64,000 nt of DNA from contig CM077832.1 in the NCBI GenBank assembly GCA_039720395.1, positions 13,830,966-13,894,965 of the forward strand, given 5' to 3'. This DNA is from Liquidambar formosana. Taxonomy: Eukaryota; Streptophyta; Magnoliopsida; Saxifragales; Altingiaceae. The notes beneath the pieces are model-generated. The model was given only the letters and a program-made list of their open reading frames with translations. It did no database searches and was not told the DNA's origin. Within the stretch, counting starts at the first letter, position 1. The number at the start of each line of letters is the position of its first letter. Shown one piece after another: positions 33,936-46,160 of the stretch. The translations under genes and the position numbers were made by a program.

Positions 33936-35160
33936 AGGGTAAAATGCAAAAAACCCCCCTTTATTTATACCCATTTTGCAGGATACCCCCCTCTAAAAAA
34001 AAACCCAACAAGAAACCCCCCATATTGTTCTAGGTTGAAGAATACCCCCCTCCATCCACACTCTGTTAGTCAACTTAACAGAAAAAGAACACGTGAGTTG
34101 CACGTGATCAGTTTTAAAAATTAAATGACTATAATACCCTTCAAGCACAATGAAAAACCTATAATACCCTCACCCACCAATGCGAAAAGACAAAGATACC
34201 CTCCCCAAGGCTATTGTCGCCGGCGTTTTCCCCAATGTTGTTCTTCGGCATTTTCTTCCATGGAAGTTCTATGGCAGCCCCATCTCCGTGAACGGCGACG
34301 ACGGCAACGATGAGGATGTGGAGGTATTAGGTCGTCAGCACCACAAATCGCCATTGAACCTCAAATCCCATAGCTACGGTAGTCAACATCAAAATTAATT
34401 CAGTCAACAAACTCCGGCCAACTCCATTTTTTCCGGTTGCTCCATTTTTTCAACAGATTTGGTAAACACACTTCATCTTTTATTTTATTTGCTGACTTCT
34501 TTGTTTTGGGTATATATATAGAGACATCAGACATAGAGAAAGGGAGAGCAAAACACTTAATTTCTTTCACCTCCCACGAATGGGTTTATTGTGTACAAAG
34601 AAAGAAAAAAAATCTGAACTTGAAGACGATGGAGATGGTGCGCGTGTTGGTGGCCGACCGTTTGGGTCCGCCATTGCTGCATTGACCTATTCATCGATAG
34701 TTTTCATTAGTGATCTGTTATGGTCCGACGAGTTGGGTTCTTGCCGTTCATTGATGCCGTGCTAGTGACAATGGAGATTGGCCAAGGGTTTGACTCGAGT
34801 AGACTGTGGATTGTAGTGTGTGAACTTCGAAGCTATAATTGAGGTGAGGATGGACGAACAGGTTAAAGGGGAAAAAATGGGTTCACACACATGGGTTTTG
34901 ACTGGCTTATTTGTTTTTGTTTATGTTATTAAGTCAAGGGTAAAATGGTATATTTATATTTATTTTAAAAAATCATTTAAAAATGTTAAAAACTAATATT
35001 TTATTATTTTTTCGTACAAGGGCATAATTGTCATCTAACATTTCTGTTAACGCCGTACCCCCCTGGAACAATATAGGGGGTTTTTTGTTGGGTTTTTTAT
35101 TAGAGGGGGGTATCCTGCAAAATGGGTATAAATAGAGGGGGGTTTTTTGCATTTTACCCT
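33936..35160. mobile_element. Mutator-like element with ~100-bp terminal inverted repeats
   Basis: The left end AGGGTAAAATGCAAAAAACC is matched inversely at the right end (...GCATTTTACCCT). Pairing continues for about 100 bp through TTTATACCCATTTTGCAGG, ATACCCCCCTCTAA and AACCCAACAA to ATATTGTTC, with about six mismatches. The flanks are T runs on both sides, so a TSD cannot be measured. Length 1,225 bp. The interior at 34180-34440 is clearly GC-richer than the ends and has an open frame with no recognised domain; it could be captured host sequence (Pack-MULE style). No transposase is present. Confidence 0.75.
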
Positions 35161-35340
35161 TTTTTTTAAAAAAAATTTTAAAGGAGATAAAAAATGAAAA
35201 ATGTCAAATAAAAAGAAATCTATGAATTCTCTTACTGAGGAAAGACAACAATTTTACCACAAGGTTCCACTACTTAGAAGACAAGTGGTCAAATATTTAT
35301 TGAGGGCTTTGATCCTCTTTCCAGATAAGAAGAAGTTTAA

Positions 35341-35580
35341 GAGCATTTCCAGTGATATGAGCAAAATTATTTGTTCTATTGCTATTTTAGTACATGCTAC
35401 AGTGCCAAATGCTATAATTTGGTACAAGGAGTTCTAATGTTGCAAATGACATAATGTGTTATTTTTTGTCATAACCTCCATTCACTTCATTTTTTATAAA
35501 CTACCAACTACCATCTTTCAACCTCTATTGTTCTAACTACAAAATTATGATGCTAATTAGATTTGGCCATATGCGACTTT

Positions 35581-35627
<47 letters not shown>

Positions 35628-35927
35628 ATTTCAATATTATTTTTGAAAATATTGTATTTATTTATGAGCTATTTGGTTACTGAGAAAATTTTGGAAAAGA
35701 AATATTGTATTTTTCACAATTGTTGATGTGTTTAGTTGTTGAGAAATGGAAAGAGAACTAACATGACAAATATAACAAAAGCTCACCCTTGTGTTATATT
35801 TGGCACAATGGTGACGTATTACTATTTTTAGCATAGATTTTTAACACACTATTAAAGCAATCCAACTCGTGCTAAATGCTATAAATATAACAATAGTACA
35901 AATTATAACTCACCGCTAGAGATGCTC
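35341..35927. mobile_element. MITE with GAGCATYTCYAG ends, TAA TSD
   Basis: The left end GAGCATTTCCAGTGATATGAG and the inverse of the right end (GAGCATCTCTAGCGGTGAG) match over about 19 bp with a few changes. TAA flanks both ends (35338-35340, 35928-35930), as in PIF/Harbinger MITEs. An (AT)n run at 35587-35625 is inside. Confidence 0.65.
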
Positions 35928-36231
35928 TAACTCTATGAGGGAGCCATGAATATTTACCAAAAAAGATTTAAAAAGGGCATGTTTGAAATCATCTTTGTTT
36001 TTCCTTTTTTGGTAAAATTAATAAATTTTACAACGGCAGGAGAAAAGGGAGGGGGGCAAAAATCGATGGCTGGCGATGCTTCCAATATCAGCCAATCATC
36101 AGGAGCCGTTTTATCTTTTATTCCTTCTTCCTTGGGATGGTCTACTGAAACTTAACGGCTTGTGTATCTCAAACATCGTCTCTACCTTAAAGTAAAACCA
36201 AATCACCCCTTTTTCCAACCAACCTTCTCAG

Positions 36232-36491
36232 GTAAGCATCTCCCCTCGAAAATTTTCATTGCTTTTGTTACATCTTTAAATCTCTACTTCTCAACTGCAT
36301 CTTTGCGCATAGTTTCATCAGGCATGTACAGAAAAAAAGGGTCTCCTCATTTCTCTCTCCAATAGAAAGAAGTATAGATTCTTTTTTCACATTGAAACTT
36401 GCTGCATTTGACATCAAAATTTTATGTAAATTTGCTGCAATTTGAACCATAATATGATGTTTTGAATCATACATATATTTTGTTTCTATAG
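36232..36491 (+). other. Probable 5'UTR intron of the WEB gene
   Basis: Donor TTCTCAG|GTAAGC at 36231/36232 and acceptor TTTCTATAG at 36491, 32 bp upstream of the WEB start codon. Both sites fit consensus well and the enclosed DNA is T-rich. Inferred from splice signals only. Confidence 0.5.
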
Positions 36492-36523
36492 TTTCCTCTT
36501 GCTTGGTTGTGTGGTGGGTTGAA

Positions 36524-38536
36524 ATGGAAAGGGGTGAGTTTGATAACAGGAGAAGAGTTGGGCCAGTGAAAGCAGCCATTAATATGTATGGAGAAAAGGT
36601 TCCTGAAGTTAATTCTCCACTGAAGAAACCCCAGATGGATTTCGCAGAGGTATATTCGAAAAAACCATGGAAAGCCCCTTTTTCTAGCGTTTTTCATTAT
36701 GCAAGTGTATTTTGCGTTTTTCATATAGTTGTAATGATACTTTGAAATTATTAGAAACCCACTTCAAGAACAAGAGAACTCCATCTAGCAAGAAGGGAAA
36801 TCAATCGACACAAAGAGAGCAGAAGAGTTGCAGAGTCTGTAAAAGCCCAAGCAATATCCGAGCTCCACAACGCAAAGAAGACGGTGAAAGATCTCACTTT
36901 TATGATTGAGGAATCGGGATTGAAGGCAAGAGCGCAGACGCGAGACCTTGAGAAGCTGAAGAAGCCAGGAAGGCGTGAAGAAGAATGGGCATTGGCTGTT
37001 GGGAAAGGGGAGAATTATCAGTATGCGGAGGTTTTGAGGGAATTGGAGTTTGTAAAACAGGAATTGACTAAACTCAAGCTGGACATGGCATCCATCTTGG
37101 AAGAGAAAGCGCAGGCAGAAAAGGAAACTGAAGCCTCAAGTTCAAAAATCCAGTCTTATTCTAACTCTGCAGAAGCACTCAGGAAAGAGATTGAGGAAGT
37201 CAATGAAGAGCAAGTGCTAGTTGAGTTGGCTCGAATGGAGGCTCTTAAAGAATTTGGAGCCATTGAAGAACAGAGAAAAAAGGAAGAAAATCAATTCTCA
37301 TCTGCAATGGAGCAAACTCGGAAGAAAATGAACGACATTATCCTAGAAATTGACAGAACGAAAGAGCTCGAAACCAAATTGGCTGTCACAACAGCTGATG
37401 TTGGTGTGTTACAGAATGAATTGATGTTAGCAAAGGAAATGGACAAAAGGGTTCAGAGAAACCATAGTTTGAGGCGTCTAGAAGGCAATTTTCAGCAAGG
37501 AGATGAATCTTTGTTGCTGTCAGTCACTGAAGAACTTGAGGCAGCAAAGAAAGAATTGGCTTCTATCAAAGAAGAAGGTTTTCAGTTCATGGCCTCCATG
37601 GATGTCGTAAGAGAAGAGATCAGACACGTTGTGGAAGAAACAGCTCGGTTGAAGAAGACAGAAGACAAGGTTGATTTAACTGTTCAAAATCTCAATTCAA
37701 AGCTCCTGAGGGCCAAGTCCAAATTGGAATCTGCATCAGCAGCCGAAGAAAAGGCTAAAACAATCGTATCCAATCTATCTCTCACTCTTGAACAGTTAAA
37801 AACAGAAGCGGAGGCGGCCAAGAGAGAAAAGGAGCTCATTAGTGAAGAAACCGCAACCAGCAAGGCAGAAATTCAGAAATTTGAGTCTGAGATTGATTCA
37901 ACTGAGGAAAGATTACAGGCTGCTATGCAAGAGCTCGAAGCAATTAAAGCATCAGAAGACATAGCTCTTGAAAAGCTAAGGATTCTTACTGAGAATACCA
38001 TGAGAGCTAGAGCTTCTGCATCCCAGCATAGTTCCTCAATTACCATCTCAAGTTTTGAGTACGAGTATCTAAGTGGGCGTGCAGTTGGCGCTGAAGAAAT
38101 TGCAGACAAAAAGGTTGCAGCGGCTCAGGCATGGATTGAAGCTTTAAAGGCCAGTGAGAAGGAGATACTGATGAAAACCGAAATAGCTCAAAGAGAAATC
38201 AGAGAAGTAAAGTTGGAGGAAGAGCAAGAGGCCTATAGGGCAGAGAAGTCACTATCCGCAAAGAATTTGGTTGAGGGAGAATTACAAAACTGGAAACCAA
38301 AACGTGGGAAGAGCAAGGAAGCTGAGAACCACCGGCTTGCAGTTCCTTCACCTAGAAAAGCCATGAGAAATAATGGCAACATGACACCAGCGAGGCGAGC
38401 AAGGCCTCGAAAGGCCCCCTCGCCAGCAACGTGGCAGATGGCTCGATCAACTTCTTACACTCTTAAGAGGAGGAAAAAGGTAATACCAAATCTGGCCAAG
38501 TTCTTTAGTAGCAAGAAAACCGGAAAGGGTAAATAA
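36524..38536 (+). CDS. WEB family (WEMBL domain) coiled-coil protein, At2g38370-like
   Basis: Two coding exons, 36524-36649 and 36755-38536, joined in phase 0 across a 105-bp intron (GAG|GTATAT...TTATTAG|AAA), giving 635 residues. Residues 1-42 contain MERGEFDNRRRVGPVKAAIN and YGEKV, the conserved family start. Most of the rest is heptad coiled coil (the WEMBL/DUF827 region, about 40-540) with blocks such as EVNEEQVLVELARMEALKEF and EEIADKKVAAAQAWIEALKA. The basic tail ends in VIPNLAKFFSSKK, a family motif. Better known members WEB1 and PMI2 keep up the speed of blue-light chloroplast movement through actin; this subgroup has no settled role. An open frame starting at 36884 alone misses the first exon and 43 codons of the second. 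The short leader exon puts the start at the ATG in GAAATGGAAAGG. Confidence 0.92.
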
Positions 38537-38608
38537 GCCGTTCAACTATAGTCAAGGCTATCTATCCGCATTATCTCCATGACCACTTGGTGATTTGATT
38601 TCAGTTTA

Positions 38609-38614
38609 AATAAA
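38609..38614 (+). terminator. Polyadenylation signal AATAAA of the WEB gene
   Basis: AATAAA 73 nt after the stop codon of the WEB gene. Confidence 0.4.
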
Positions 38615-38639
38615 CTGCACTGCTACATACTTTTAGCAC

Positions 38640-41100
38640 TGGGAGCTAACAGTTGACTGCTTTTCCAAGAAAAGTGCTTGTCTTCCCACTTTCTTTTTGC
38701 TTTGCTACATATTTCGAGAATAACTGAAGATTCAGTATGTGGGGCATTGATGTACAAAAAAAAAAAAAAAAAAAAGAATTAATGTTGTGTCTCTGCGTGT
38801 AAGTTGCTCTTAAATTCCACCTAAAGCATGGTTTTTGATATGGTCTGTTTGAGGGGTAACATGAAGCTTCATGGTTTATTTTTCTAATGCTTTGAGTGTA
38901 GACTGGTGCAGCCTATGGCCTACTCTTTACAGCTAACAAGTTGAAAAATGTGGTTCCTGCAAGTTTGGCTCTGGCCTGGTCCAGTCAAGGAGAGAGAATG
39001 TCTATTGCCTACTGATAAATTGAATTATGTTGTGCTTGCTTCCTTGCAATTTCCAAATGTGCAACCCACTCCTTCGGGCTTCTTGGCAACCAAAAGGAGA
39101 ATATGGTATACAGATCATTTTTCATTCTAATTGATAATCATGAGAACAATTTACTACATAACCTGCTTGAACATCACTGTTGAAGTTATTTCCTTAAAAG
39201 AAACAATTGTTTCCTGCTTTTTGGCAGATGAAATTGCAAAGTGAAATACTTGCTAATAGTTTCATTCCTAAGCATAATTATCGGCATTGGCTAAGTTTCT
39301 TGGAAAAGTTCATGAAAATAGGTGTGTGTGTGTGAACTTTCTACTTTTATTATGTAGTTCATGAAAATAGGTGTGTGTGTGTGAACTTTCTACTTTTATT
39401 ATGTATCTTCTTTTCATCCTCTTCTCCTCAAAAGGTTCCATTTGATTGTAATAAAGTAACAACTAATGTGGCGCATTTAAAAGAACTTCTCAATTTACTT
39501 TATCAAGTCTAGTATACTGTAAGATTCAATTCTAAATCCAGAGAGATTTGAAATTTCAACGACTGATCCAAACAGCTGGATTTGAGTTCAACATATTTTC
39601 AATTCAGAGTTCTTTGATTTGGAAACCCAATTGCTTAAGGCAGCAAGTAGCATTAGAATGTTTCAAAGATTGCGCAATTGGTAACTTCTTATTGCTATCG
39701 GTGTAGCAGAAGCGCAAGAAGTGTGATTCATCAAACATAAGCACAGCCCTTCGATGACCTGAAGCTGGACATCATGCCCATTTTTCTATTTTTTTCAAAG
39801 AACTGTCTCTTCTCTAGGGCAGAATTGATGAATATAAGGCTGGTTCTTTACCCTGAGTTTAACACAATTCAATTCAAGCATTGTTCTGCATGTGACCAAC
39901 CTCTGTGACTTAGTCACCAAATTTATGATTATTGCACTGTAGTCGTTGATTTGCCAATTCCTAAATGAATCGGATAAAAGAAAATAATTCATCAAACTAA
40001 AATCAAATAATGAGGAAAATTTCTAATAACAATGATTGAATGGTTTTGTTTTGATTATGATATTCTCAATGAGTTCAAGCAGTAATTATAAAATTTTGAA
40101 TAAAGTCAAAGTAGGAAATGACTCATCCTATATATTTTTTTTTTGGTCAAGACCTAGTATTTCCCCAAAGTTTTCAATCAAGGACTAATCATTGTTCGCG
40201 GGAGGAGGAACCGCTGGCCAGGGAAATGACTCATCCTGTATTAACCATTATGGCATGCTTCCGGCTAGCACTGCTTCCCTCTATTTACCCTAATCCCCCA
40301 GCGTCTTTTTCAGTGCCATAGAACCACCACATGCACCGACAATCCGATGCAAACAGCCATGGTCTTTTGCTCTCTTCTCATGGGAACGTTTTCTACAAGT
40401 CCTGTTTGTCCCTTGCTGGTAAGTGTTCTGAGTTAATACTGCAATAGAAAAGTCAGTTTGGTAGGACTTAGTACTACAAGGCCCAAGTGTAAGTCAAAAC
40501 TGTCCCCACCAGATTGTTTAGCAACGCAGTTAGCGGCAATTTCATGCACTAGACTCGCCTCCAATCACGGTAAGTCAAGAATGAAGGATCACACCCTTAA
40601 CAAGTTGGAGTGTTGAACCATCTCATGACATTAATTCTTCTTTCTAGTGTTTCTGAGTTCTGATATTTAAACCACACTGTTCATGGAATCAGTGAAGGGG
40701 CCTATTCATGGCTTAATGCATGGTTCCTCATTGTAGTTTAGATTCAGCTATATTTGATGTCATATTAAAACAATAAAAAAAAACACACACAAATATAATT
40801 ACTCAATGATAATAAATAACTACAGAAAACTTTTTTTTCTTTTTTTTTTTTTGGAAAAATCACTTAATCGGTATAAGAAACATGCTACATGCCACTAAGT
40901 AACCTTCTAAAAACTTAAAAAATAAAAAATAAAAATAAAAAAAGGAAAAATTAACAAATGAAGATGTGATGATACCATGGAATTAAACTCGACTACTCAT
41001 AAAAGGCCTCTAAAAGTTCTTTAAAAGAAAAAAAGGTCCTTTAAAAAGGGAAATGGCATTATATTTTGAAAAGGGCTACTGCTGGACCACAGTTCCATTT
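38640..41100. other. Intergenic stretch, no gene seen
   Basis: Contains poly(A) at 38757-38775, the 49-bp tandem duplication at 39307-39404, a poly(T) at 40834-40852 and a short direct repeat AAATGACTCATCCT (40116 and 40224). No domain-bearing open frame. Confidence 0.45.
39307..39404 (+). repeat. Perfect 49-bp tandem duplication
   Basis: Two identical copies (39307-39355, 39356-39404), each with AGTTCATGAAAATAG, a (GT)6 run and GAACTTTCTACTTTTATT. No differences between copies, so the duplication is recent or an assembly artefact. Confidence 0.95.
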
Positions 41101-41102
41101 TA

Positions 41103-41120
41103 GGGAGAATTAATTCTCCC
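41103..41120. repeat. 18-bp perfect palindrome upstream of the ZAR1-like gene
   Basis: GGGAGAATTAATTCTCCC, a perfect 9+9 palindrome, about 350 bp upstream of the TATA box at 41469. The flanks CATTTTAG repeat on both sides. Confidence 0.8.
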
Positions 41121-41166
41121 ATTTTAGTTATAGATAGAGAAGTCTAATTAGCTGCTTTATATAATA

Positions 41167-41346
41167 GCAATCTAAAATGGGGGAATTTTAGATTGGTTGG
41201 GCTAAGAGAAAATAATTACAATTAATAGTCATTTTAGTTAAGTTAGTAGTCATTTATTAGAAAGTTAGTAAGAAATACAACTGAACTGTAACTATTTTCC
41301 CATAGCCTGACCAATCTAAAAATTGCCCCATCTAAAATAGATTGGC
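41167..41346. mobile_element. Fold-back MITE, copy 2, in the ZAR1-like promoter
   Basis: The left arm (CAATCTAAAATGGGGGAATT, TTAGATTGGTTGGGCTA, AAAATAATTAC) and right arm (GTAACTATTTTCCCATAGCC, TGACCAATCTAAAAATTGCC, ATAGATTGG) are inverted over about 50 bp. TAATA occurs at both edges (41162-41166, 41347-41351), a possible TSD. The same family is seen at 4568-4704. It ends about 120 bp before the TATA box of the receptor-kinase gene. Confidence 0.7.
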
Positions 41347-41468
41347 TAATATGTTTTTTCGTATTTCGTGATGGCTTCTGTGATGTGGTGCTAGATTGAC
41401 TTCCACTCTTAGCTTGGCCTTTTTCCTTAGTCATCACTCAGAATAATTACAAACCGCTAAATCCGCCC

Positions 41469-41475
41469 TATATAA
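41469..41475 (+). promoter_or_regulatory. TATA box of the ZAR1-like gene
   Basis: TATATAA, 109 bp upstream of the ATG at 41584. A (CT)n leader microsatellite lies between them at 41527-41547, a common plant core-promoter and leader arrangement. Confidence 0.6.
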
Positions 41476-41583
41476 GCTCCCACCAAGTTGAAAGCTTTAC
41501 CATTCTCCGGCCCCTCTCCTCCATTGCTCTCTCTCTCTCTCTCTCTCCCCTCCATTAGCAGCTACGTATTTCTCCTCCTGGAA

Positions 41584-43875
41584 ATGGTTTTATCTATAGT
41601 TTGCTTAGTTTTCCTTCTTTGCAACTCTTGTGCTCTGGTGCATTCTTTAAATGATGAAGGTTTAGCTCTTCTCTCATTCAAAGAATCCTTAGAAGAAGGC
41701 TCCAATGGCTCTCTGCATAACTGGAACTCTTCAGACCCGAACCCATGTTCATGGCTCGGAATCACATGCAGAGAAAGCAAAGTTGTTTTTCTCACGCTTG
41801 CACAGAAGGAACTAGTTGGGCGCATTCATCCTGCGCTTGGAAATCTCTCTGCACTTCGCCATGTTAGCCTCAGAAACAACAAGCTCTTCGGAAGTTTGCC
41901 GGTCCAGCTCTTCGAGGCAAAACGGCTACAGAGCTTGGTTCTCTCAGGAAACTCATTATCTGGGCCTATTCCTCCTCAGATTGAGAAGCTGAGGAACCTC
42001 CAAACCTTAGATATATCGAATAATTCATTCAATGGTACGATACCTCCCTATCTCCTTCGGTGCAAGAGATTAAAGACTCTGGTTCTCAGTCAAAACAGTT
42101 TCACTGGTTCTCTGCCTCGGGGCTTTGGGACTTGTTTGATTGCTCTTCAAACACTCGATCTTTCTTTCAACGGATTAAATGGTTCGATCCCTGGCGACAT
42201 GGGCAATTTGTCGAGCTTGAATAGAACTCTTGATCTGTCTCACAATAATTTCAGTGGTCCTATTCCACCAAGCCTAGGAAGCCTTCCTGAACAAGTTTAT
42301 ATTGATCTCAGTTATAACAATCTCGGCGGATGCATACCTCAAATTGGTTCCTTAGAGAATCTAGGACCGACAGCTTTTAAAGGGAACCCTTCGCTCTCTG
42401 GATTTCCATTGAAAATCCCATGTTCTCCGATCATTCCTGATCTGATTCTCCCACGTTTACCGGATCCCCCATCTCATAATTCAGGCCACTTGGGTACAGT
42501 TGCTGTGATTTCAATTGCTGTGGGTGTCTTGGTGGGAATTGGCCTAATTGGATTCTTGTTCTCTTCTTACTACCAAAATGTCAGTGCTCATAAAGAGGAT
42601 GATGATCTCAGTGGCCGTAATTCTGAGAAGGGATCAATGGAAATGAAGGAGTATTTCTGCTTTGGAAATGGCTTCTCTGAGACTCTATCAGAAAAAGCGG
42701 AGCAGCACCATTTCGTGCCATTGGACTCGCAGGTGGACTTCAATCTTGAAGATCTTCTGAAAGCAGATGCTTTCGTTCTGGGTAAGAGCATATTTGGAAT
42801 TGTGTATAAAGTCGTTCTAAACAATGGAGCAACCTTAGCAGTGAGAAGATTGGGAGAGGGAGGTTTTCAAAGGTTTAAGGATTTTCGGACAGAAGTTGAA
42901 GCAATTGGAAAGATTAGGCATCCGAATATCGTACCTCTTCGAGCTTACAGCTGGTCTGTGGGTGAGAAGCTGCTCATCTATGATTACATACCCAATGGAG
43001 ACCTTGCCACTGTACTTCATGGTACACTTTTTGCCTACCTATTTGCTTTGTTACATGGCCTTCTACTATTTCTTTTCCAATGTAGAGTCTTCTTCCTTCT
43101 GTTTTCTTCATTTTTTTTTTCCCTCCAATTTGGATTTCTTGGTAAAGTCATGTCATTGGAATTTGATATGTTTTAATTACATAATGATTTTAACTCTTTT
43201 ACAGGGAAATCTGGATCGGTATCATGTCTTCCTCTTTTGTGGCATATACGGATGAGAATCATGAAAGGAATAGCAACAGGTTTGGCTTATCTTCATGAAT
43301 TCGGTCCTAAAAAGTATGTCCATGGAGATTTGAAGCCGAGCAATGTACTGCTTGGACCGGACATGGAAGCCTATGTCTCTGATTTCGGACTAGGCCATCT
43401 TGCTGATACAAGCGGAGGATCTCCAATACTTCGATACAGAAGAATGGCGTCCGAAACACCAGAACAGAATTCTCCATATGAGTTCACAACATTGAACTAT
43501 ACCATCAGTCTAGGGTCTTACTATCAAGCCCCTGAAGCCTTGAAAGTCCCGAAGCCATTGCAGAAATGGGATGTTTACTCATATGGAGTGATCTTACTAG
43601 AAATGATCACTGGAAAGTCGCCAACTATCCAAGAGGGATCTTCAGGAAGGGATCTTGTTCGATGGATTCAGCTTTGCATCGAAGAAAAGAAAACACTTCC
43701 CGATATCTTGGATCCCTCCTTGGTTCGTTATCTAGGCACGGAAGAGGAGATTGTCGGCGCACTAAAATTGGCATTGGCTTGTACTCGAGAGACCCCAGAA
43801 AAGAGACCTTCCATGAGGCAGGTGTGTGATGCTTTGGACAGATTGGCCACATCCACTGATTTTTGCCTATATTAG
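41584..43875 (+). CDS. LRR receptor-like kinase, ZAR1-like (LRR III type)
   Basis: Two exons, 41584-43021 and 43205-43875 (CATG|GTACAC...TTTTACAG|GGAAA), 702 residues. The start is the ATG at 41584; the frame runs back to a TTG at 41488, but no ATG lies there. Signal peptide about 1-21; LRR N-cap [15 protein letters not shown]...CSWLGITC (22-62); about seven leucine-rich repeats (65-270); membrane span about 304-326; kinase from about 395. Kinase landmarks: Gly loop GKSIFGIVY from 400, HGDLKPSN at 519 with Asp521, DFG at 539-541, APE at 588-590. The usual beta-3 lysine reads Arg ([10 protein letters not shown], 418-427). ZAR1 in Arabidopsis acts at the plasma membrane in the first zygote division with calmodulin and G-beta; whether this gene does the same is inference. 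Confidence 0.92.
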
Positions 43876-45559
43876 ATATGAAACCACTATCACCGTTCGA
43901 GCTTGTTGAGACTAATGCCACTAAACTAACGATTAATGGCAAATCATGGATGGGATTCAGGATGGCATATCATACATTTGCTTAAGTAGTAGCTACGCAA
44001 CTATGCATGTATTGATTCAACCATTTCACCATGAGTGGGCTGAGTATATGTGAAAATGTATTCTTTTTCTGTTTTTCTTGGTATTGTATCAGACTTTTGA
44101 CTCCAGCTATATGATTCGTTGTTTTTGTTGTCCTTCTTGTTATGATCACATTTAATGTGCCTAATGGCCCCAACACCACCATAATGAGGTTGGCAACACA
44201 ACTTCTGTTTCCCAAATCTAGTCTATGAAAAACCACTCATTTCTATTAGTCTAAGGGAAAGAACAATGATCAAGGCTACCTTGAAAGGAAGTGCATGGCA
44301 AGAGCTCAGGGTGGGGCAGTTGATCTTTCTTGATAGACTATATACACATACAAAGTTGCTGGGCAGATGAACTAACTTTCTTTGTATCGGTATTTGGCCA
44401 GGATGGTCCTGATAACCCATTTTCGCAGAATTCAAATCCTTGATCAAGCCTTTGCATCTTTAAAAGCCGATAATCAACCATTATGAAGCAATGTAGCTCA
44501 ACTTAACTACAACTCAACCAAGCCTTAATCATCCTTTTAAGCCATTCAACTTTATTAAGGACCGTGTCCTCTCTTAATTCCGGCGCATACCACATTATTT
44601 TGAGCTTTCCTCTTATCCTTTAAACGCCATACCATGATGCCAACACTCTCTCAGAAAGCATGGCAACAAGATAGATAAACTCGCTTCCAACACTTTGTAA
44701 GAATTGAAGATGCTGCCCCATGGATTATAAAGTTTACAACTATCACTGTAAGTTTAACTCATGAGGGTACGTAGATCCACTAATAGACATTGAACCTCTT
44801 TTATTGAGGAGAAATCTACAAAAGAATGAATCAAACCAAGCATAGGCTGACACCAGACAATAATTTCTCTTGCCGGGAGAACCTAAGCAGAGTAAATCAG
44901 TGATCATCAGTAAGCACATTTTATTGAAAACCAATCAAGAAGCCATGTAGTTGAGCTATTCAATTGCCTACTAATAAGTGGTACATAAGTAGAATAGGAT
45001 GAAGTTTATTTCCAATCAATGTCTCATTAACCTCAGTTCCTTTTGAGCCACTACAAAAATAGCCAAGTAGAGTCACAACCTTGACAATTCAAATCTCGAT
45101 CCATGAGAATGAAAAGAAAAGAAAAGAAAAGAAAGGGGCCAGAAATGACAAAGAAAATCACCACAAAAGCTCTAATTCAATTTTCTAACTCAATCATAAC
45201 ATGGATCGAGATTGCAACAAAAACATCAACTAGAATAAAATATCCTGGATGTCAACTTTAATTAATTTTGATCAATCCCAAAATGCAAGTACAATTGCTA
45301 CAACTTTTTTTTTTTTTTTTTTTTTTTTTTCCCGAGTAAAAACAATTGTTACAGGTTCATAACAAAGGTGGTGCAACCGAATGTCACAGCACATAAAGTG
45401 CAACTGATCCAGTGCAACATGGGATTAGATTTTCTTGGCATCCAAACAGGCCCTTAACCATTAAACTAATCAACCTTTCCCACAAATAATAACCTCACTG
45501 ATTAACTTGGACAAACTAGTGGTACTAGCACTAGTTAAAGCAATAGTAATACAATTACC

Positions 45560-45731
45560 CTTCTTTTATAGATTTTGTTGACTCTTTGTGTATCTAATTG
45601 TTAAGGGGGTCGAGTTTTTTGTTGGCTCTTTTTTTTTTACGAGCTACTTTTCTCTTGTATATGTCTTATGTACGAGGGTCTAATCTCTTTTTATTCTTAT
45701 AATACAATCATTTACCTTATCAAAAAAAAAA
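45560..45731 (+). mobile_element. Probable LINE 3' tail with poly(A)
   Basis: TTTTCTCTTGTATATGTC, then TTTATTCTTATAATACAATC and TTACCTTATCAAAAAAAAAA resemble the 3'UTR and A tail common to plant L1 LINEs. No reverse transcriptase is left upstream. Confidence 0.35.
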
Positions 45732-45970
45732 TATAAATTTTTCCGTTCCATGGAAATGAATTTTTCTATTAATATCCAATAGCATTTGGAGGCACAAAAT
45801 CAATATCTAAGAATAACTCATTTCAAAACAAAGATGGGGCTAATTGCAAATACAGACCATCATCAACAAATTTGGTAAGATAAAATTTAGATGATGCCGC
45901 ATCAAGAAAAATCCTAGAAATGGCCCTATAAATAATTTGTAACAAACAATTTAAAATTGTTGTGAAAACA

Positions 45971-46160
45971 GTACGAACATATTTCAAGTGCCATGCAAAA
46001 CAAAATGAAAATGACTTATTCCAATAGGACAACCGAACCCACCTCAAGTAATTCAAGTTTTGACCTACGAACTTATTTTGAATGCCATGAAAAACATAAT
46101 GAAATGACTTATTCGTGTAGGACAGTCCAAAACCCTCTCAAGTAATTCAAGTTTCGGCCT
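45971..46160 (+). repeat. Diverged 96-bp tandem duplication
   Basis: TACGAAC...TTATT and CTCAAGTAATTCAAGTTT recur at 45971 and 46067, with roughly 80% identity between copies. Confidence 0.65.
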
